In this document: piece after piece, positions 43,655 through 54,770 of the stretch
Layout of the letters: every line of letters begins with the position of its first letter
Position numbering within the stretch: position 1 is the first letter of the stretch
From: Castor canadensis
Taxonomy: Eukaryota > Chordata > Mammalia > Rodentia > Castoridae
Direction: 5' to 3'
Length of the DNA: 64,000 bases
Assembly (NCBI RefSeq): GCF_047511655.1
Contig: NC_133400.1
Span: forward strand, 1,741,001 to 1,805,000
Position numbers and translations under genes: made by a program
Notes under the pieces: model-generated
Told to the model about the DNA's origin: nothing
The model's input: the letters and a program-made list of their open reading frames with translations, nothing else
Database searches by the model: none

Positions 43655-43960
43655 ACAGGACGGGCTTCCTGTGCTATGAAATACCCATAACCCAGCAGCT
43701 TAAGCAGTGCGCCTGGTTGGCTCATGGGTCTTATGGCTGGAGCCAATGTGGCCTCTGTCAGGGCCTCACAAAGCCAGAATCAAAGCATTGGCAGTGGCGT
43801 TCCCATCACGAGCTCAGCTACTCTTCTAAGCACATGTGGTTGTGGCTATGGCAGAACTGTTTGTAGTTATAGGGCCGCAGATTCTATCCGTGGCTGGCTG
43901 TCAGCGCATGTCACCTGCTTTCCATGCCTCGTGGTCCCTCCGTCTTCAGAGCCAACAATG
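43655..43960 (-). mobile_element. MLT1-like LTR, diverged
   Basis: TAACCCAGCAGCTTAAGCAG, TCAGGGCCTCACAAAGCCAG and AAGCACATGTGGTTGTGGC parallel the antisense MLT1 consensus in order. Divergent. Confidence 0.5.
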
Positions 43961-44584
43961 GAGACTCTTCCAGAACTTGCACCTCTTTCACCAGGACCAG
44001 CCTGGCCCCTTTTAGGGACTTCCCTGGTTAAGTGAGACAAAACACTCAGTCTCCTGGAAGGAGAGAAGACGGTCAAGCCTGCTGTACAAGGAGACCTGAC
44101 ACATGAGCGATGTCCGTCACATGTGGTCCTGGGATTACAGGGCATGTACGTGAGGGGGTGGGGATCTTGGGGGCTGTCTTAGAATTTTGCCTACTACAAA
44201 GACTGAATGAGTGCTTTCCTCCTAAGATTGGGAACAATGCTCTGTTCAACACAGCCCTTGGAGGTTCTAGCCTTGGAGCAAGACAAGAGAAATAAGAAGG
44301 CATCCAGATTGAAAGGAAGGCACAAAAGTGCTTCTAGTCACAGACCACACAGTCACCGATGTGGACCAGTTCAGGGAAGCTACAAAAAGTTATCAGAGCT
44401 AACAGGCGAAGTTAGGTTTTAGGATACATGTTTAGTGTAAAAGACAGTATTTTAGCAACACTTACTTGACAAATTGAAATTACTGAACGGTGTCATCAAA
44501 ACCATGAAATATGTAATGATACCAGTAACCAACAATGTGCAAGACCCAGGAGTTGAAAGCTACAAAGAATTGCTTATGGACATT
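43961..44584. other. Unannotated intergenic stretch
   Basis: Nothing recognised beyond the possible LTR tail. Confidence 0.45.
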
Positions 44585-44790
44585 TTTCGAGACCCACATA
44601 AATGCCTGCAATCCTAGCTACTTGAGAGGCTGAGAAGGGAAGATCATGGTTCCTCAAGCCGAGGGGAAATCGTTTTCGAGACCCCCATCTCCAAAATAAC
44701 AAGACTAAAAAGGTCTGGAGGTGTGGCTCAAGCTGTAGAACTCCTGCTTTGCAAGCCCAAACACCTGAGTTCAAACTGTAGCCCCATACA
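44585..44790 (+). mobile_element. B1-ID dimeric SINE, diverged
   Basis: ATGCCTGCAATCCTAGCTAC, CCAAAATAACAAGACTAAAA linker, GGTCTGGAGGTGTGGCTCAA and CTTTGCAAGCCCAAACACC. Confidence 0.83.
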
Positions 44791-45321
44791 AAAAAACAAA
44801 AACAAAACCGAAAAACGTGTAGCTCCATGCCAAGAAATACGAAAATGTCAATTAAAAAGATGACCGACCTCCCCAGAGTCTTCAAGGCCAACAAATTCTC
44901 TGCTTGTTTTCTCTACCCTGGAACCTGAGTAGGTGGCTCTTCTCACAGGGCAGGGCCAATTTCATGTCATTCTGTTCCCTAGAGCCTACCCACACCAACC
45001 TGGCCACACATGGACACTTTAAAGAGATGCAATTTATTGTGTGTACAGTATAAACAGGCAAATCCCCAATGACAGTGGAAGAACTTACTGTCCCTCTCTC
45101 TGGAACTAGTCCGAACAAGTAGAAACAATTCAGAAAGGACACTTAAGGACGGGCAACGTTTGTGCAACATGGCCAATCACTGGACCTGGCACTGGCTAAC
45201 TCTGCCACCAAACAACTGCAGGGCCAGAGTCACTCCATGAGCACACAGAACATTCTCCAGGACTAGGTGCTGAACAACGAAGCACACTCCATCAATGTAA
45301 AAGGACTGAAAGCATGCAAAG
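44791..45321. other. Unannotated intergenic stretch
   Basis: No gene recognised. GAGATGCAATTTATTGTGTG near 45024 could be an antisense polyA end of an unknown repeat. Confidence 0.35.
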
Positions 45322-45402
45322 CTGGGCTGGTGGAGTAGCTTAAGTGGTAGAGCTCCTGACTAGCAAGTGTGAGGTCCTGACTTCAAACCCCAGTACTGTG
45401 AA
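45322..45402 (+). mobile_element. ID-type SINE monomer
   Basis: GGGCTGGTGGAGTAGCTTAA, GTGGTAGAGCTCCTGACTAG, tail of A residues. Confidence 0.9.
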
Positions 45403-45517
45403 AAAAAAAATCATGCAGAGTGAGACAGGATAGATGGGGGGACTGAGGCACGGGAATCAAAAGCTAGAAACTAAAAAAAAAAAAAAAAAAGTACTATATA
45501 GAGGAATTACCTTTTTT

Positions 45518-45672
45518 TGTCACCTGAGCCACTCCACCAGCCCTATTTTGTGTTGGGTATTTTCTGGATAGGGTCTCTTGAACTGTTTGCCCTGGTTGGC
45601 CTCAAACTACTATCCTCTTGATCTCTGCCTCCGCAGTAGCTAGGATTACAGGCATGAGCCACTGCACCTGGC
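45518..45672 (-). mobile_element. B1-ID SINE, 3' ID part truncated
   Basis: TCACCTGAGCCACTCCACCA, GCCCTATTTTGTGTTGGGTA, end GATTACAGGCATGAGCCACT. Confidence 0.87.
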
Positions 45673-45889
45673 TGAAGGAATACCTTGACTAGGAGCATAC
45701 ACATCTTTCACTTTGCTCTCATACTTCCTCATGAGCTGGAGCATATAATAGAAAAATATCCCCTCTGACCTCATCCAAATGATTACCACACTCTGGGAAC
45801 TGAGCAAGAATATCTTAAAGACAGACACAATCCTGGGAAGAAAGCATTTGGTAAAATGACTCCTCAGATCATAGACATGTTTGCAAAGG

Positions 45890-46480
45890 GAAAAAAATCT
45901 TAAGGAAAGACGCTTGTTTGAAAGGAACAGCTGATGAAACTCATCTTTTGTTTAAAGGGACACTCAGACATCTATGCCACAATGACCCAAATTTAGTAAA
46001 GCAACCAGACTTGGTAAATCTAGGCCCAACTGATAATGTCAAAACAGTGTAAGAAGAACGAATGAAGAAGTATACCAGGTGTCCAGAACAAAAGGGAGTA
46101 CTTATCCAAAGATGAACTTAAACCAGCCCCCCAACCCGCTGTTCACTATAAATACCTCTGATGTTAACCACCCAGTATACCTCTTTCCATTGCCTGCTTC
46201 TGTGTCTGGCTGTGCACAGTACTTTCCTCTGGATTAGTAATAAACTTTTTTTGGTCTCTACTTTGATATGCCCTAAAATTCCTTTCTGTAACAATGCCAT
46301 AAACCCAATATCCAAGCTGAGGACCGTGGCTGGTGGAGTGGCTCAAATGTTAAGAGTGCTTGCCTAGCAAGCATGAAGCCTTGAGTTCAAACCCCAGTAC
46401 TGCCAAAAAACAAAAGAAACTCCTCAAGCTGAGGACCACCCTCTAGGGACCTCCTCGGTCCACCAGGGTCCCAGTAACAG
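45890..46480 (+). mobile_element. Probable solo LTR with TATA box, split by an ID SINE
   Basis: TATAAAT at 46147-46153 and AATAAAC at 46239-46245 have LTR-like spacing. TTTGGTCTCTACTTTGATAT and AACAATGCCATAAACCC follow in the U5 position. An ID SINE lies at 46326-46424. The left limit is uncertain. Confidence 0.6.
46326..46424 (+). mobile_element. ID-type SINE with perfect 13-base TSD
   Basis: A monomeric full-length ID (TGGTGGAGTGGCTCAAATGT ... GAGTTCAAACCCCAGTACTG) is flanked by identical CAAGCTGAGGACC at 46313-46325 and 46425-46437. Confidence 0.96.
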
Positions 46481-46998
46481 AGCATGTTCTCCAACAACAA
46501 TAGAGTTAAGTTAGAGATAAGTGACAAAGAGGTAATAAAAAAAATCACCAAGTATTTGAAAATTAGATAACACCCCAAAGAGGAGAGACTGTAGCTTTCA
46601 ACTGTTATGGATCTATAAGACTAGCTTTACCTTTTCCCTTAAACTAGAAAACTAGATGAAATACCTGAAGCAATGGTTTGGTTTTACGCTTTATTATTTT
46701 ATTGATGTTCCCAAGAATTCTGCGTAGTAGGGAATTGGCTTATTACTCTTATTTCCAGGTAAGAAGTGTGCAAAGAACTACTTTCTCTGTCTCACACCTG
46801 GGCAGTTCTTGCAATCACGTGGATGATTTGTGGGGAAGGTCATTTGAAGTCAGCGTTCTTTGCCTCATTTATTCACTTTTTAACTCTCCTGAACTTCAAC
46901 TGGAAGGCAGCAGAGGGCGCCTGACCACAGAGAAGAGTTTAAGATACCCATTAAATTTTCAGAAATGCGACTTTCACTAAAAAAGACCTCACACTTAA
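46481..46998. other. Unannotated intergenic stretch
   Basis: No gene or repeat recognised. Confidence 0.4.
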
Positions 46999-47049
46999 TC
47001 TCTCCCTCCCTCCCTCCCTCCCTCCCTCCCTCTCTCTCTCTCTCTCTCT
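46999..47049. repeat. (TCCC)n(TC)n polypyrimidine tract
   Basis: CTCCCTCCCTCCCTCCC followed by about ten TC dinucleotides, ending at CTGTTTTAGG. Confidence 0.95.
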
Positions 47050-47920
47050 GTTTTAGGATTCTGACCTCACTTTAGACGTTCTGTTCCATTTCTTTCTTGG
47101 TAATGAGAATTTCAATCTCACGTAAATCATTATGACACATATAATCCAAGAACCTTCCAATTGAGTTTCAAGATTCTTTCAGATAATAAAAGTATTAAAC
47201 CCTGCATCTTCTAGATCCTTCTGAATCTTCAACAGGGAATATACTCTCCGTTCGCAGCTCTGAAGAGGGCCCACTGCCATGTACTGCAGTCAGATGTGCT
47301 GTGAATGAAGGGCCATTTTGCTTCAAGTGCATCACACTCAGATTGCCCAGTTTTCTCAGGAAAGTGGGAAAGGATTAGGTATGTTCTTAAAGCCACAGCA
47401 CGCTAGAGGATACGTCACTATTCCACTGGGGGCAACAACGAAGATTTAGCCTTTCATAGTTCATCAGAAGCACCGCCAGTTTTCTGTGAAGTTCTCCAGC
47501 TACTTTCTGGTCAGGTTCTAACTGGTTCTTTTTTTTTTTCCTACCATCACACATGTTCTACTAGCGGTGCTTGGAGATCACAGAAACCTTAACCCAGGTG
47601 TACCTTTCTTCCCATTGCTTCCCCAAATTTAATTTTTCTTCTCATAGAACCAGGTCTATGGACAGGGCTGGGAGTGGGTTGGCAAACCATCCCTCCCTGG
47701 CTACTCGGTAATAAGTAAACTGATGGATCCAAGGTGATTTCTTTAAAGGCTGTCCTTTGGCAGGTCACCCACAAAGTAAGAACCTCCATCATTTCCTGAT
47801 CTATGCTTTCCTTTTGCCAAATTTTTCTTGTCCTTGTTCTTACTTTGTCTCTATTTCTTTGATTACAAGTCCAAAGATGGCACCTTCTAGGTAATGGGCA
47901 TTTCCACCACACAACCCTTT
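47050..47920. other. Unannotated stretch, possible antisense retrocopy
   Basis: A T-run at 47529-47540 preceding about 370 bases with a 107-codon minus ORF (47589-47912) would fit an antisense retroinsertion. The peptide is not recognised. 47080-47520 also reads AT-balanced and partly open on the minus strand. No identification possible by eye. Confidence 0.25.
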
Positions 47921-47924
47921 ATTA

Positions 47925-48055
47925 GAGACGTCAGAACCTGGAGCACTGGGAGGAGGGAGAGAGGGAACAAGGGAGGGGATGAACCAAACCGGAGTACATT
48001 ATATACATATACAGAAACGTCACAACTATTATAAACTAATAATAAAGCTTAAAAA
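47925..48055 (+). mobile_element. Rodent-type L1 3' end
   Basis: GGAGCACTGGGAGGAGGGAG, AACAAGGGAGGGGATGAACC, GTACATTATATACATATACA, AATAATAAAGCTTAAAAAAA: the purine-rich stretch then TA-rich end and polyA signal resemble L1 3'UTR. Confidence 0.55.
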
Positions 48056-48257
48056 AATCCTACAGCATAACCCCCTAGCAGGCAATTGGATCTTTTTGTT
48101 TCTAGACTTGATAAAGTGACTAACTTGGAAGGTGACATCACCAGCTCTGGAATGGTTTAGCACAATAGCTGGCACATTTTATGTGGGAAGGGGTAAGGGA
48201 CCGTCTTAACTCGGGTCAGAAATCCCTGCAAGTGCAGGAAAAACTTTCTGGGAACTA

Positions 48258-48577
48258 GGCGCGGGTGGCTCACACCTGTATCCTAGCTACTTGGAAGGCT
48301 GAGATCAAGAGGATCACGGTTCGAGGCCAGCCGGGGAAAACAGTTCCTGGGCCCCGCCCCCCATCCCCTCCAAAATAACCAGAACAAGTCTGGTGGAGTG
48401 GCTCAAGTGGTAGAGTAGCCTAGCAAGCGTGAGGCTCTGAGTTCAAACCCCAGTCCGCCAAAATAAATAAATAAGCAAAGCAGAATGGACTGAAGTGTGA
48501 CTTAAGCTGTCCGTTTACGTGCCAGCTTTGCAAGCACAAAGTCCTGAGTTCAACCCCAGTCCACCAAGAAAAAAAAA
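48258..48577 (+). mobile_element. B1-ID dimer followed by ID monomer
   Basis: 48258-48462: CGCGGGTGGCTCACACCTGT ... GGTCTGGTGGAGTGGCTCAA-like tail. 48480-48577: CAGAATGGACTGAAGTGTGA, CTTTGCAAGCACAAAGTCC. They lie immediately upstream of the KLHDC4 CpG island. Confidence 0.87.
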
Positions 48578-48766
48578 AACCCAACACTCTGGGGAATTAG
48601 ACCACGGCATTCATTGGGTCCAAGGCAGAAACAACATGACTATTGTAGAGTCACCCAGTTCCAGTTAGCAACCGCACCCCGACCGCAACACGCCCTAACG
48701 TGCCTCCAGCACCCTGGGAGGCAGGGCATTGGCTCCACGCCGGAAGTCGGGGGAGACGGACCGGAA

Positions 48767-48817
48767 ATGACGCGATCTCAGCGCGCCTCGCAGGCCGCGC
48801 GCCGCGCTCCTTGCTAG
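48767..48817 (+). other. Potential 16-codon uORF of KLHDC4
   Basis: ATG at 48767 (G at -3, A at +4) opens 16 codons and stops at TAG 48815-48817, 30 bases before the main ATG. It is relevant only if transcription starts upstream of 48767. The ATG overlaps the second ETS-like motif, so many transcripts may not include it. Confidence 0.4.
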
Positions 48818-49021
<204 letters not shown>

Positions 49022-49343
49022 TGACCGGGGCTCCCCCGTCCCCTGCGAGAGCGGCCTCGTCGGGAGTCCTAGCCGTCTCTCCTCGCTTCCCTTACCGCTG
49101 CTGCGTGGCAGGGTGGTAGGAACAGGTCGCCGGGGGTGAGTCGCCTGGGAGTGGAGCCCTTAACAAAAAGAGGGCAGATAACTCTCAAAGCCATCCTGAG
49201 GAGTGAGCTTCCAGTGGACGAAGACGCCACTGGAGCCGTAGGTGGTACCCCACCACCAGCCTCTTTTTATTTTCTTCTTTTCTGCCAGTGGTCAGTGCCG
49301 AACCTGGGCTTGTTAGAAATACCTTTAAGATAAGCTATTGGGG

Positions 49344-49785
49344 TGTCACGAGAGAGACGACACTACTCAGAAGTCAACAGGCAAGAGAAAATTTGCTTCT
49401 GCAGAAGGGTGCACGCCGGGCAGGAAGTCCGCAGGGGTTTTATCTGACGCCGCTGTCCCTCTCCTGCCCCTGGATTGCGCAGGTTTTGGGCTCACAGTCT
49501 AAGCGGTTGGCTAATTAGAAAAGGGCCAGGTTAGGAGGGGACTTTGGGAACAAAGAAGTTTAAAAGTTCTGGGAAGCCGTAACTGTTTTAGGTTATCAGC
49601 TCCGGAACCAGGGCATCTGGAGGAATTCTTGCCCCGCTGAGGATAACAACCCTTTGTTCTTAATAGAAACTTTTATCATACTAAGCTGAGTCCATGAAGC
49701 GAGCTTATGGGAAGCGAGTTAGTAAGGCGGTTATTACTGGTTAAATTCTTTGTCAGAAAAGACCTGACCTAAACTGATTTTTACA
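49344..49785 (-). mobile_element. Possible antisense LTR in KLHDC4 intron 1
   Basis: Bounded by TGTCACGAG and TTTTTACA (TG...CA ends), moderately GC-rich, with CAGGCAAGAGAAAATTTGCT and CAGAAGGGTGCACGCCGGGC. No clear target duplication or polyA signal, so this is tentative. Confidence 0.35.
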
Positions 49786-49859
49786 GGGTTAATTGCTGTG
49801 CTTTCTGTGGACTTTTCTGATGCTCCCGGGGCAGCTGATAACCAGTGTTGACCCAGAGT

Positions 49860-50050
49860 TTTTAGTGTCCCACGCACTGTGTTCTCTGGGCTTTCTCCTT
49901 ACAGCCTCAGAATAGGAAGCATTGGTATTCACACTGGACAGGAAGGAAGTCAGACCAACAGGTTGCACAGCCCAGAGCCACACGCCATGAATTGTGTGCA
50001 GCTAGGATTTGAGCAGACATCCCCACTCCAGAGCTGTTGGCCACATTCCT
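49860..50050. mobile_element. Possible MIR-like fragment
   Basis: CAGCCCAGAGCCACACGCCA and GCAGCTAGGATTTGAGCAGA resemble the middle of MIR elements. Weak. Confidence 0.35.
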
Positions 50051-50154
50051 TTGCCCCCTTTCTCCCTAGATTACTCATCTCTGTCCTCCTCTGTCTAATA
50101 ATGGAGTTGGACTTTTCCCTTAACTTGCTGGAGGCTCTAATGTTCTAAGGCTTT

Positions 50155-50330
50155 GACCAGTTAAGTACACAGACTCTGTAGGCAGAGCATTTGGTTTGAG
50201 TCTTGCCTCTCACAGTTGGCTGGCAGACCTCAGAGAGCAGGGCTGACTGCTGAGGGCTGTGGCACAGCAGTAATCAGTTCATCTGTGGTATCTTTGGAAC
50301 TGCTTAGGACAAAGTAGGTGCTTGGTAACT
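50155..50330 (+). mobile_element. MIR-type SINE
   Basis: CCAGTTAAGTACACAGACTC, GGTTTGAGTCTTGCCTCTCA, TAATCAGTTCATCTGTGGTA and GACAAAGTAGGTGCTTGGTA match the MIR layout from head to tail. Confidence 0.65.
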
Positions 50331-51617
50331 GGCTATCACCTGTTGTGTTTACTCTTCACATTCCGAGTAGGTCATGGTACTTAGATAATCGTGACAGCTT
50401 CCCTGAAAAAAGAGAAGTTGTCCCATCTGGGACTTGCATACTATCTTGGTTCATTCTCAGGACAAACCTTTAGGTCCTTGGCAATCTGATTAGGTCAGCC
50501 CTAATCAGGATAATTAGGGGATATCTCCCTTTCTAAAAGTCAGCCATATCACATAACATATGCTGGTCACAGGAGTGATACCCAATCATTGCATAGTTCT
50601 GGGGCTTATTGGGAAGGGAAAGGAACCTTGGAGACAGTTGGGAGTTCTACCATAGACAGCCTCTCTATGCCCTGGATTCTTCCCCTCCAGCTCTCCCTGG
50701 GCACTTCTTTAGCCACACCCCCTTTATTCTGGTATCTCAAATTTGCCATGTTTTTGCTGCTTATGGGATTTACCTCTGTCCCAGTTACACTCCTCATGAC
50801 TCAACTCTTTTCATCTTCCAGTTGATTGTCACTTGGAGAGGCTGTCAGTGACAGAGTCTGTGCCACCCAGACTCTGCCCTCTCCTTCCCCCGTCTGGTGA
50901 TTATGAGGCTCAACGCGATAAGAAATGCTGCTCTAGGGTAGTAGTAGGAGCATTCCTGGTGCACAGCCATTGTGGTCTGGCGAGATTGGCTTAGCATGAA
51001 AGAATATGGAGGGCTGGTGGGCTAGCTGGCAAGAAGTGTATGAGGTGAAGTTGAGGATGCCCCAGCCTACCCTTCTGATGAGTAATGGTGCCTTTGCACC
51101 CTTACCCCACACTGTGCTTTGGTTTCACATGTGGATCCAGGAAATGCCCACAGAAGCTGCCTTCACCAGGAGACACGTGGGGAAGTTTAGTTAATAGCAG
51201 GGGGAGGCCTTAGACCGATGGACTGCAGTACCAGGACAATTATAGTGTGCTCCCTTTCCCACTGGTTGTCCCTAATTCCTTCTCATCTTCCAACAGTCCC
51301 CTCTCCATCCAGGCCTTTCTGTAAAGTTCCATTTGTTCAGTAATATGTCTTGAGTATGGAATGTAGTATGTTGTGCATAAGAGACTTGGTCCATGGGCAG
51401 CTGTCACAGAACTACCACGTGGAAAGGGCAGGCTACTGGATGCTTCTGTGGCCTGTCTGTAGCCTGCTGGTGAGCACATAAATCTGTGAAGCCATTTTGG
51501 ATCCCTGTTTTGTCTTTATCTAGAAAGTGGCTGCTACAGCCTAGCAGTCACATCTGGACACTATTCTTGGAAAAACTCCCCATTTCCATGTGGATACAGG
51601 CACAAGAATGGCTGTAA

Positions 51618-51690
51618 TGGGCTGGCGGAGTGGCTCAAGTTGTAGAGCATCTGCGCAGCAAGCATGAGGCCCTGCAAAGAAAAAAAAAAA
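51618..51690 (+). mobile_element. ID-type SINE, 3'-shortened
   Basis: GGGCTGGCGGAGTGGCTCAA, GTAGAGCATCTGCGCAGCAA, then GCCCTGCAAAGAAAAA; the TTCAAACCCCAG block is missing. Confidence 0.82.
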
Positions 51691-51944
51691 AAGTTGTAGT
51701 GGTATTACTTGTAAAAAAAAAAAAAAAAAGGAATTAATATAGCTGTTCTTCAGTGGGAAGATGTGTCTACATTTTGAATGAGTGGTTTTAGTGAATCAAA
51801 CTGTTTAGTTGGCAGAACTGGGCAGAAAAGCAAGTTGCAAGAAAATATATAGTATTATAGCATTTAATAAAACTTAAGAATGTAGAACAGTGGTGTAGTG
51901 CTTAGGGATGCACACATACATAATAAAAATATAAAGAATTGTTT

Positions 51945-52268
51945 GAGACCGGGTGCTGGGTAATCTTAACTACTCAGGAGGAAGGGAGCAGAGATCAGGA
52001 GGATCATGGTTTAAAGCTAGCTGGGAGAAAGAGTTCACAAGGTCCTATTTCGAAAATATCCAGCACAACAAAGGCTGAAGGAGTGACTCAAGTCATAGAG
52101 CACCTGTCTAGCAAGCATTAGGCCCTGAATTCAAACACTAGTACCGCCAAAAAAAAACCTTGAGAATAATAAGTAGCATTGGGCATGGAGGTGCACACCT
52201 GTAATTCCAGCAGTTGGGAGACTGAGGCAGGAGTTTGAGGTCAGCCTGGGTTACATACTAAGATGCTA
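51945..52268 (+). mobile_element. B1-ID dimer followed by B1 monomer
   Basis: 51945-52152: GGAGCAGAGATCAGGAGGAT, GGCTGAAGGAGTGACTCAAG, A-rich tail. 52172-52268: GGGCATGGAGGTGCACACCT, GAGTTTGAGGTCAGCCTGGG. Confidence 0.82.
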
Positions 52269-53293
52269 GCTGGAGAATGCTGTCTTCCTTGAGCTGGTGG
52301 ATGCATGCAGGAGTGTTTTGCATTCACTTTGTAGCTTCCTGCGTGTGTGATAAATACTACTGCAAGGAGCGTGTCCTGCTGTGAGAGCTCCTAACCTGGA
52401 GGGGTTAGCATCCACCCTGAGACAGGGGCGAGCATGAGGAAGCCCAGGGAACTAAGGAGGCTGGTGCCCCTTAGAGGGTGGGGGTGGGGAGGAGGGAAAA
52501 TGCTCTACAAGTGCCTGTAGGTTCAAGAAGATCTGTGGCTTACCATTAGGCCCTGCAAAATGTGGGAGGAAGAGAAGGGGCAGATTCTAGGTCAGCTTGA
52601 ATAAGGTGAGGGCAATGAGCAGAGAGGAGATCAAGGAGAGTGTGGGACTTTCCAGGTGACAGGCCTGCATCACTAGGGTAAGGGAATGTGCACTGGGCAA
52701 GGGTGGGAAAAGGCTGGTTTCTAGTGCTGCCCAGAACCAGTACCTTACCTTCCAGGTCTATTTCACAGCTATGGCTGTGTCCTCTGGGCAGTGGACTGCA
52801 GGTGTTTGTGGTGTTCTAATGGGCTTAAGGCCTACTCTTCTGGTGCTCATATTTTATTGTGGGGGTTTGGTGGGGGCAGAAGACAAACAAATGAGCAAGA
52901 GAAATAGGAGGCACCAGTGTGCAGACAGCAAGGTAGGCTGGTGGACGCCTAGGCCTGGGTTCTCAGAGACCCTGCCCTTAAAGGTGTAAGCAGTGAGGTC
53001 AGCCGGGCTTGTATACATGGAAGGCCCTTTAGTAGCTGGAGGTCTGGAATGAGATACTACTTAGTAGTGTGTACATCGACACCTACAAGGAAGCTGCCTT
53101 TTAGGCTGAGCTCCGAATAGTTTTTGAATATGTCAAACTCTGTGTACTCTGAACCCAGGAGGAGCATGTTAGAATGCATGAGTATAACTGGATCCTGGTC
53201 CAGTGACATTGACAGAGGAGGAAAGCTGGCCAGGCTTTTGACTCCATGACAGGTTTTTGAAAGACTCACATGTGGCTGCTTGTGTGCCCCTAG

Positions 53294-53386
<93 letters not shown>

Positions 53387-53650
53387 TAAGTGCCTTCTAG
53401 TTCCTGTTTCTTCTCCTCTCGGAGTTGGAAAGCCGCTTGACATCTTCACTAGGTGACCAGGCACTTGAGCCATTTTCCTCGCTAAGTGCTGGGTGAGGCT
53501 GTCAGTTCCTGCCCCGCAGGGGGTGCAGGTGAGGTTTCCCAGTATGTGACTGCTCTAGGATATGGGCCATATGTGAAGGCTTTCCGGCTGGCAGCAGTTT
53601 GTGGATAAGCATATTGCACCAAACAGCTTTTCCTAGGTTTCAAGGTGGTT

Positions 53651-53960
53651 TGTTTGGTTTTTTGGCAGTATTGGAATTTGAACTCAGGGCCTCATGCTTG
53701 CTAGGCAGGCTTGAACACTCAGTCAGCCCTTTTTTGTGTTGGGTATTTTATTTTCTTTCTTTCTTTCTTTCTTTCTTATGGTCCTGGGGTTTGAACTCGG
53801 GGCCTACACCTTAAGCCACTCCACTAGCCCTTTTTCGTGAAGGGTCTTTTTGAGATAGGGTCTTGCAGACTATTTGCCCAGCTGGTTTTGAACCGTGATC
53901 CTCCTGATCTCTGCTGCCTCCCAAGTAGCTAGGATTAAGAAGTGTAAGCCACTGGTGCCA
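53651..53960 (-). mobile_element. ID SINE, (TTTC)n and deleted-ID B1-ID SINE
   Basis: 53651-53735 is antisense ID (GGCAGTATTGGAATTTGAAC, CTTGCTAGGCAGGC). A TTTC repeat (53753-53776) marks the A-tail region of the next antisense element, 53777-53960, which has the GGCCTACACCTTAAGCCACT short ID. Confidence 0.85.
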
Positions 53961-53964
53961 AGTT

Positions 53965-54297
53965 TCAGTGTGTTTTAAAGTGTACACCACTGGTGAAAAA
54001 TCAAAAATCACGTAGTTTTTTGCTGTTTATTCTTAATGCTTTTATATTTTTATTTATTTATTTATTTGTTTATTTTTGGTGGTACTGGGGCTTGAACTCA
54101 GGGCTTCATGATTGCAAAGTAGGTACTCTACCACTTGAGCCTCACCTTTAGTCTAAGGCTTTTAAATTGTCATGTGGAAAATTTATTACTTGTAAATTGT
54201 GCTTATCTATTTTAAACAAATTTATAAATTATGAAAAAAAATTCTAAATCTTTTGTAGGATTTCAAACACTATGGACTGAGCCGAACTGTACAGGCC
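53965..54297 (+). repeat. Inverted duplication, left arm (split by ID SINE)
   Basis: The outer part (53965-54012, TCAGTGTGTTTTAAAGTGTA...) and inner part (54160-54297, TTTTAAATTGTCATGTGGAA ... ACTGTACAGGCC) match, in order, the reverse complement of 54771-54990. An antisense ID SINE lies between them. Confidence 0.93.
54045..54153 (-). mobile_element. ID-type SINE inside left arm
   Basis: TTTATTTA-rich tail, GGTGGTACTGGGGCTTGAAC, CATGATTGCAAAGTAGGTAC, ACCTTTAGTC. Flanked by TAATGCTTTTA (54034-54044) and TAAGGCTTTTA (54154-54164). The right arm lacks it. Confidence 0.9.
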
Positions 54298-54589
54298 TTA
54301 GGCTCTGCCTGCCTTCTTCCTCCCAGCTTCTGAGTTCTAATTGCTTCTGAACTTGATTCAGGGCCTCTGATTCTTCTCTTTGCTGCTCAGAATGGAGGCA
54401 AGACACTGAGGCATCAGGTTAGGAGCCTAGGACAGGTCCATTTCCCCAGGAAACAGGTGGCGTATTGTACTGATTGGAAAAATGTGTGAGCCTCAGGCCT
54501 CTGGGTTTGCATCATTCCTCAGTGAGGATGAACTTGTCTCTCAGTAGCAAATCAGAGCCACCATGGGAAGGCAGCTGTGCCGTCACCCG

Positions 54590-54735
54590 TCCTGAAGTGG
54601 CTCAAGCTGTAAGAGTGTCTTCCTAGCAGCGTGTCCCTGAGTTCAAACCCCAGTGATGCCACAAAAAAGGCATGGTGGTCCTTGCCTGTAACCTGTACTC
54701 CAGCTACAGGGGAGGCATAAGTAGAAGGGTCATAG
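54590..54735 (+). mobile_element. ID SINE with short B1-like remnant
   Basis: GAAGTGGCTCAAGCTGTAAG, CCCTGAGTTCAAACCCCAGT, then GGCATGGTGGTCCTTGCCTG. It sits in the spacer of the inverted duplication. Confidence 0.65.
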
Positions 54736-54770
54736 ACCGAAGTTGGCCCTGGGGAATTGCAGGGGGGCTG

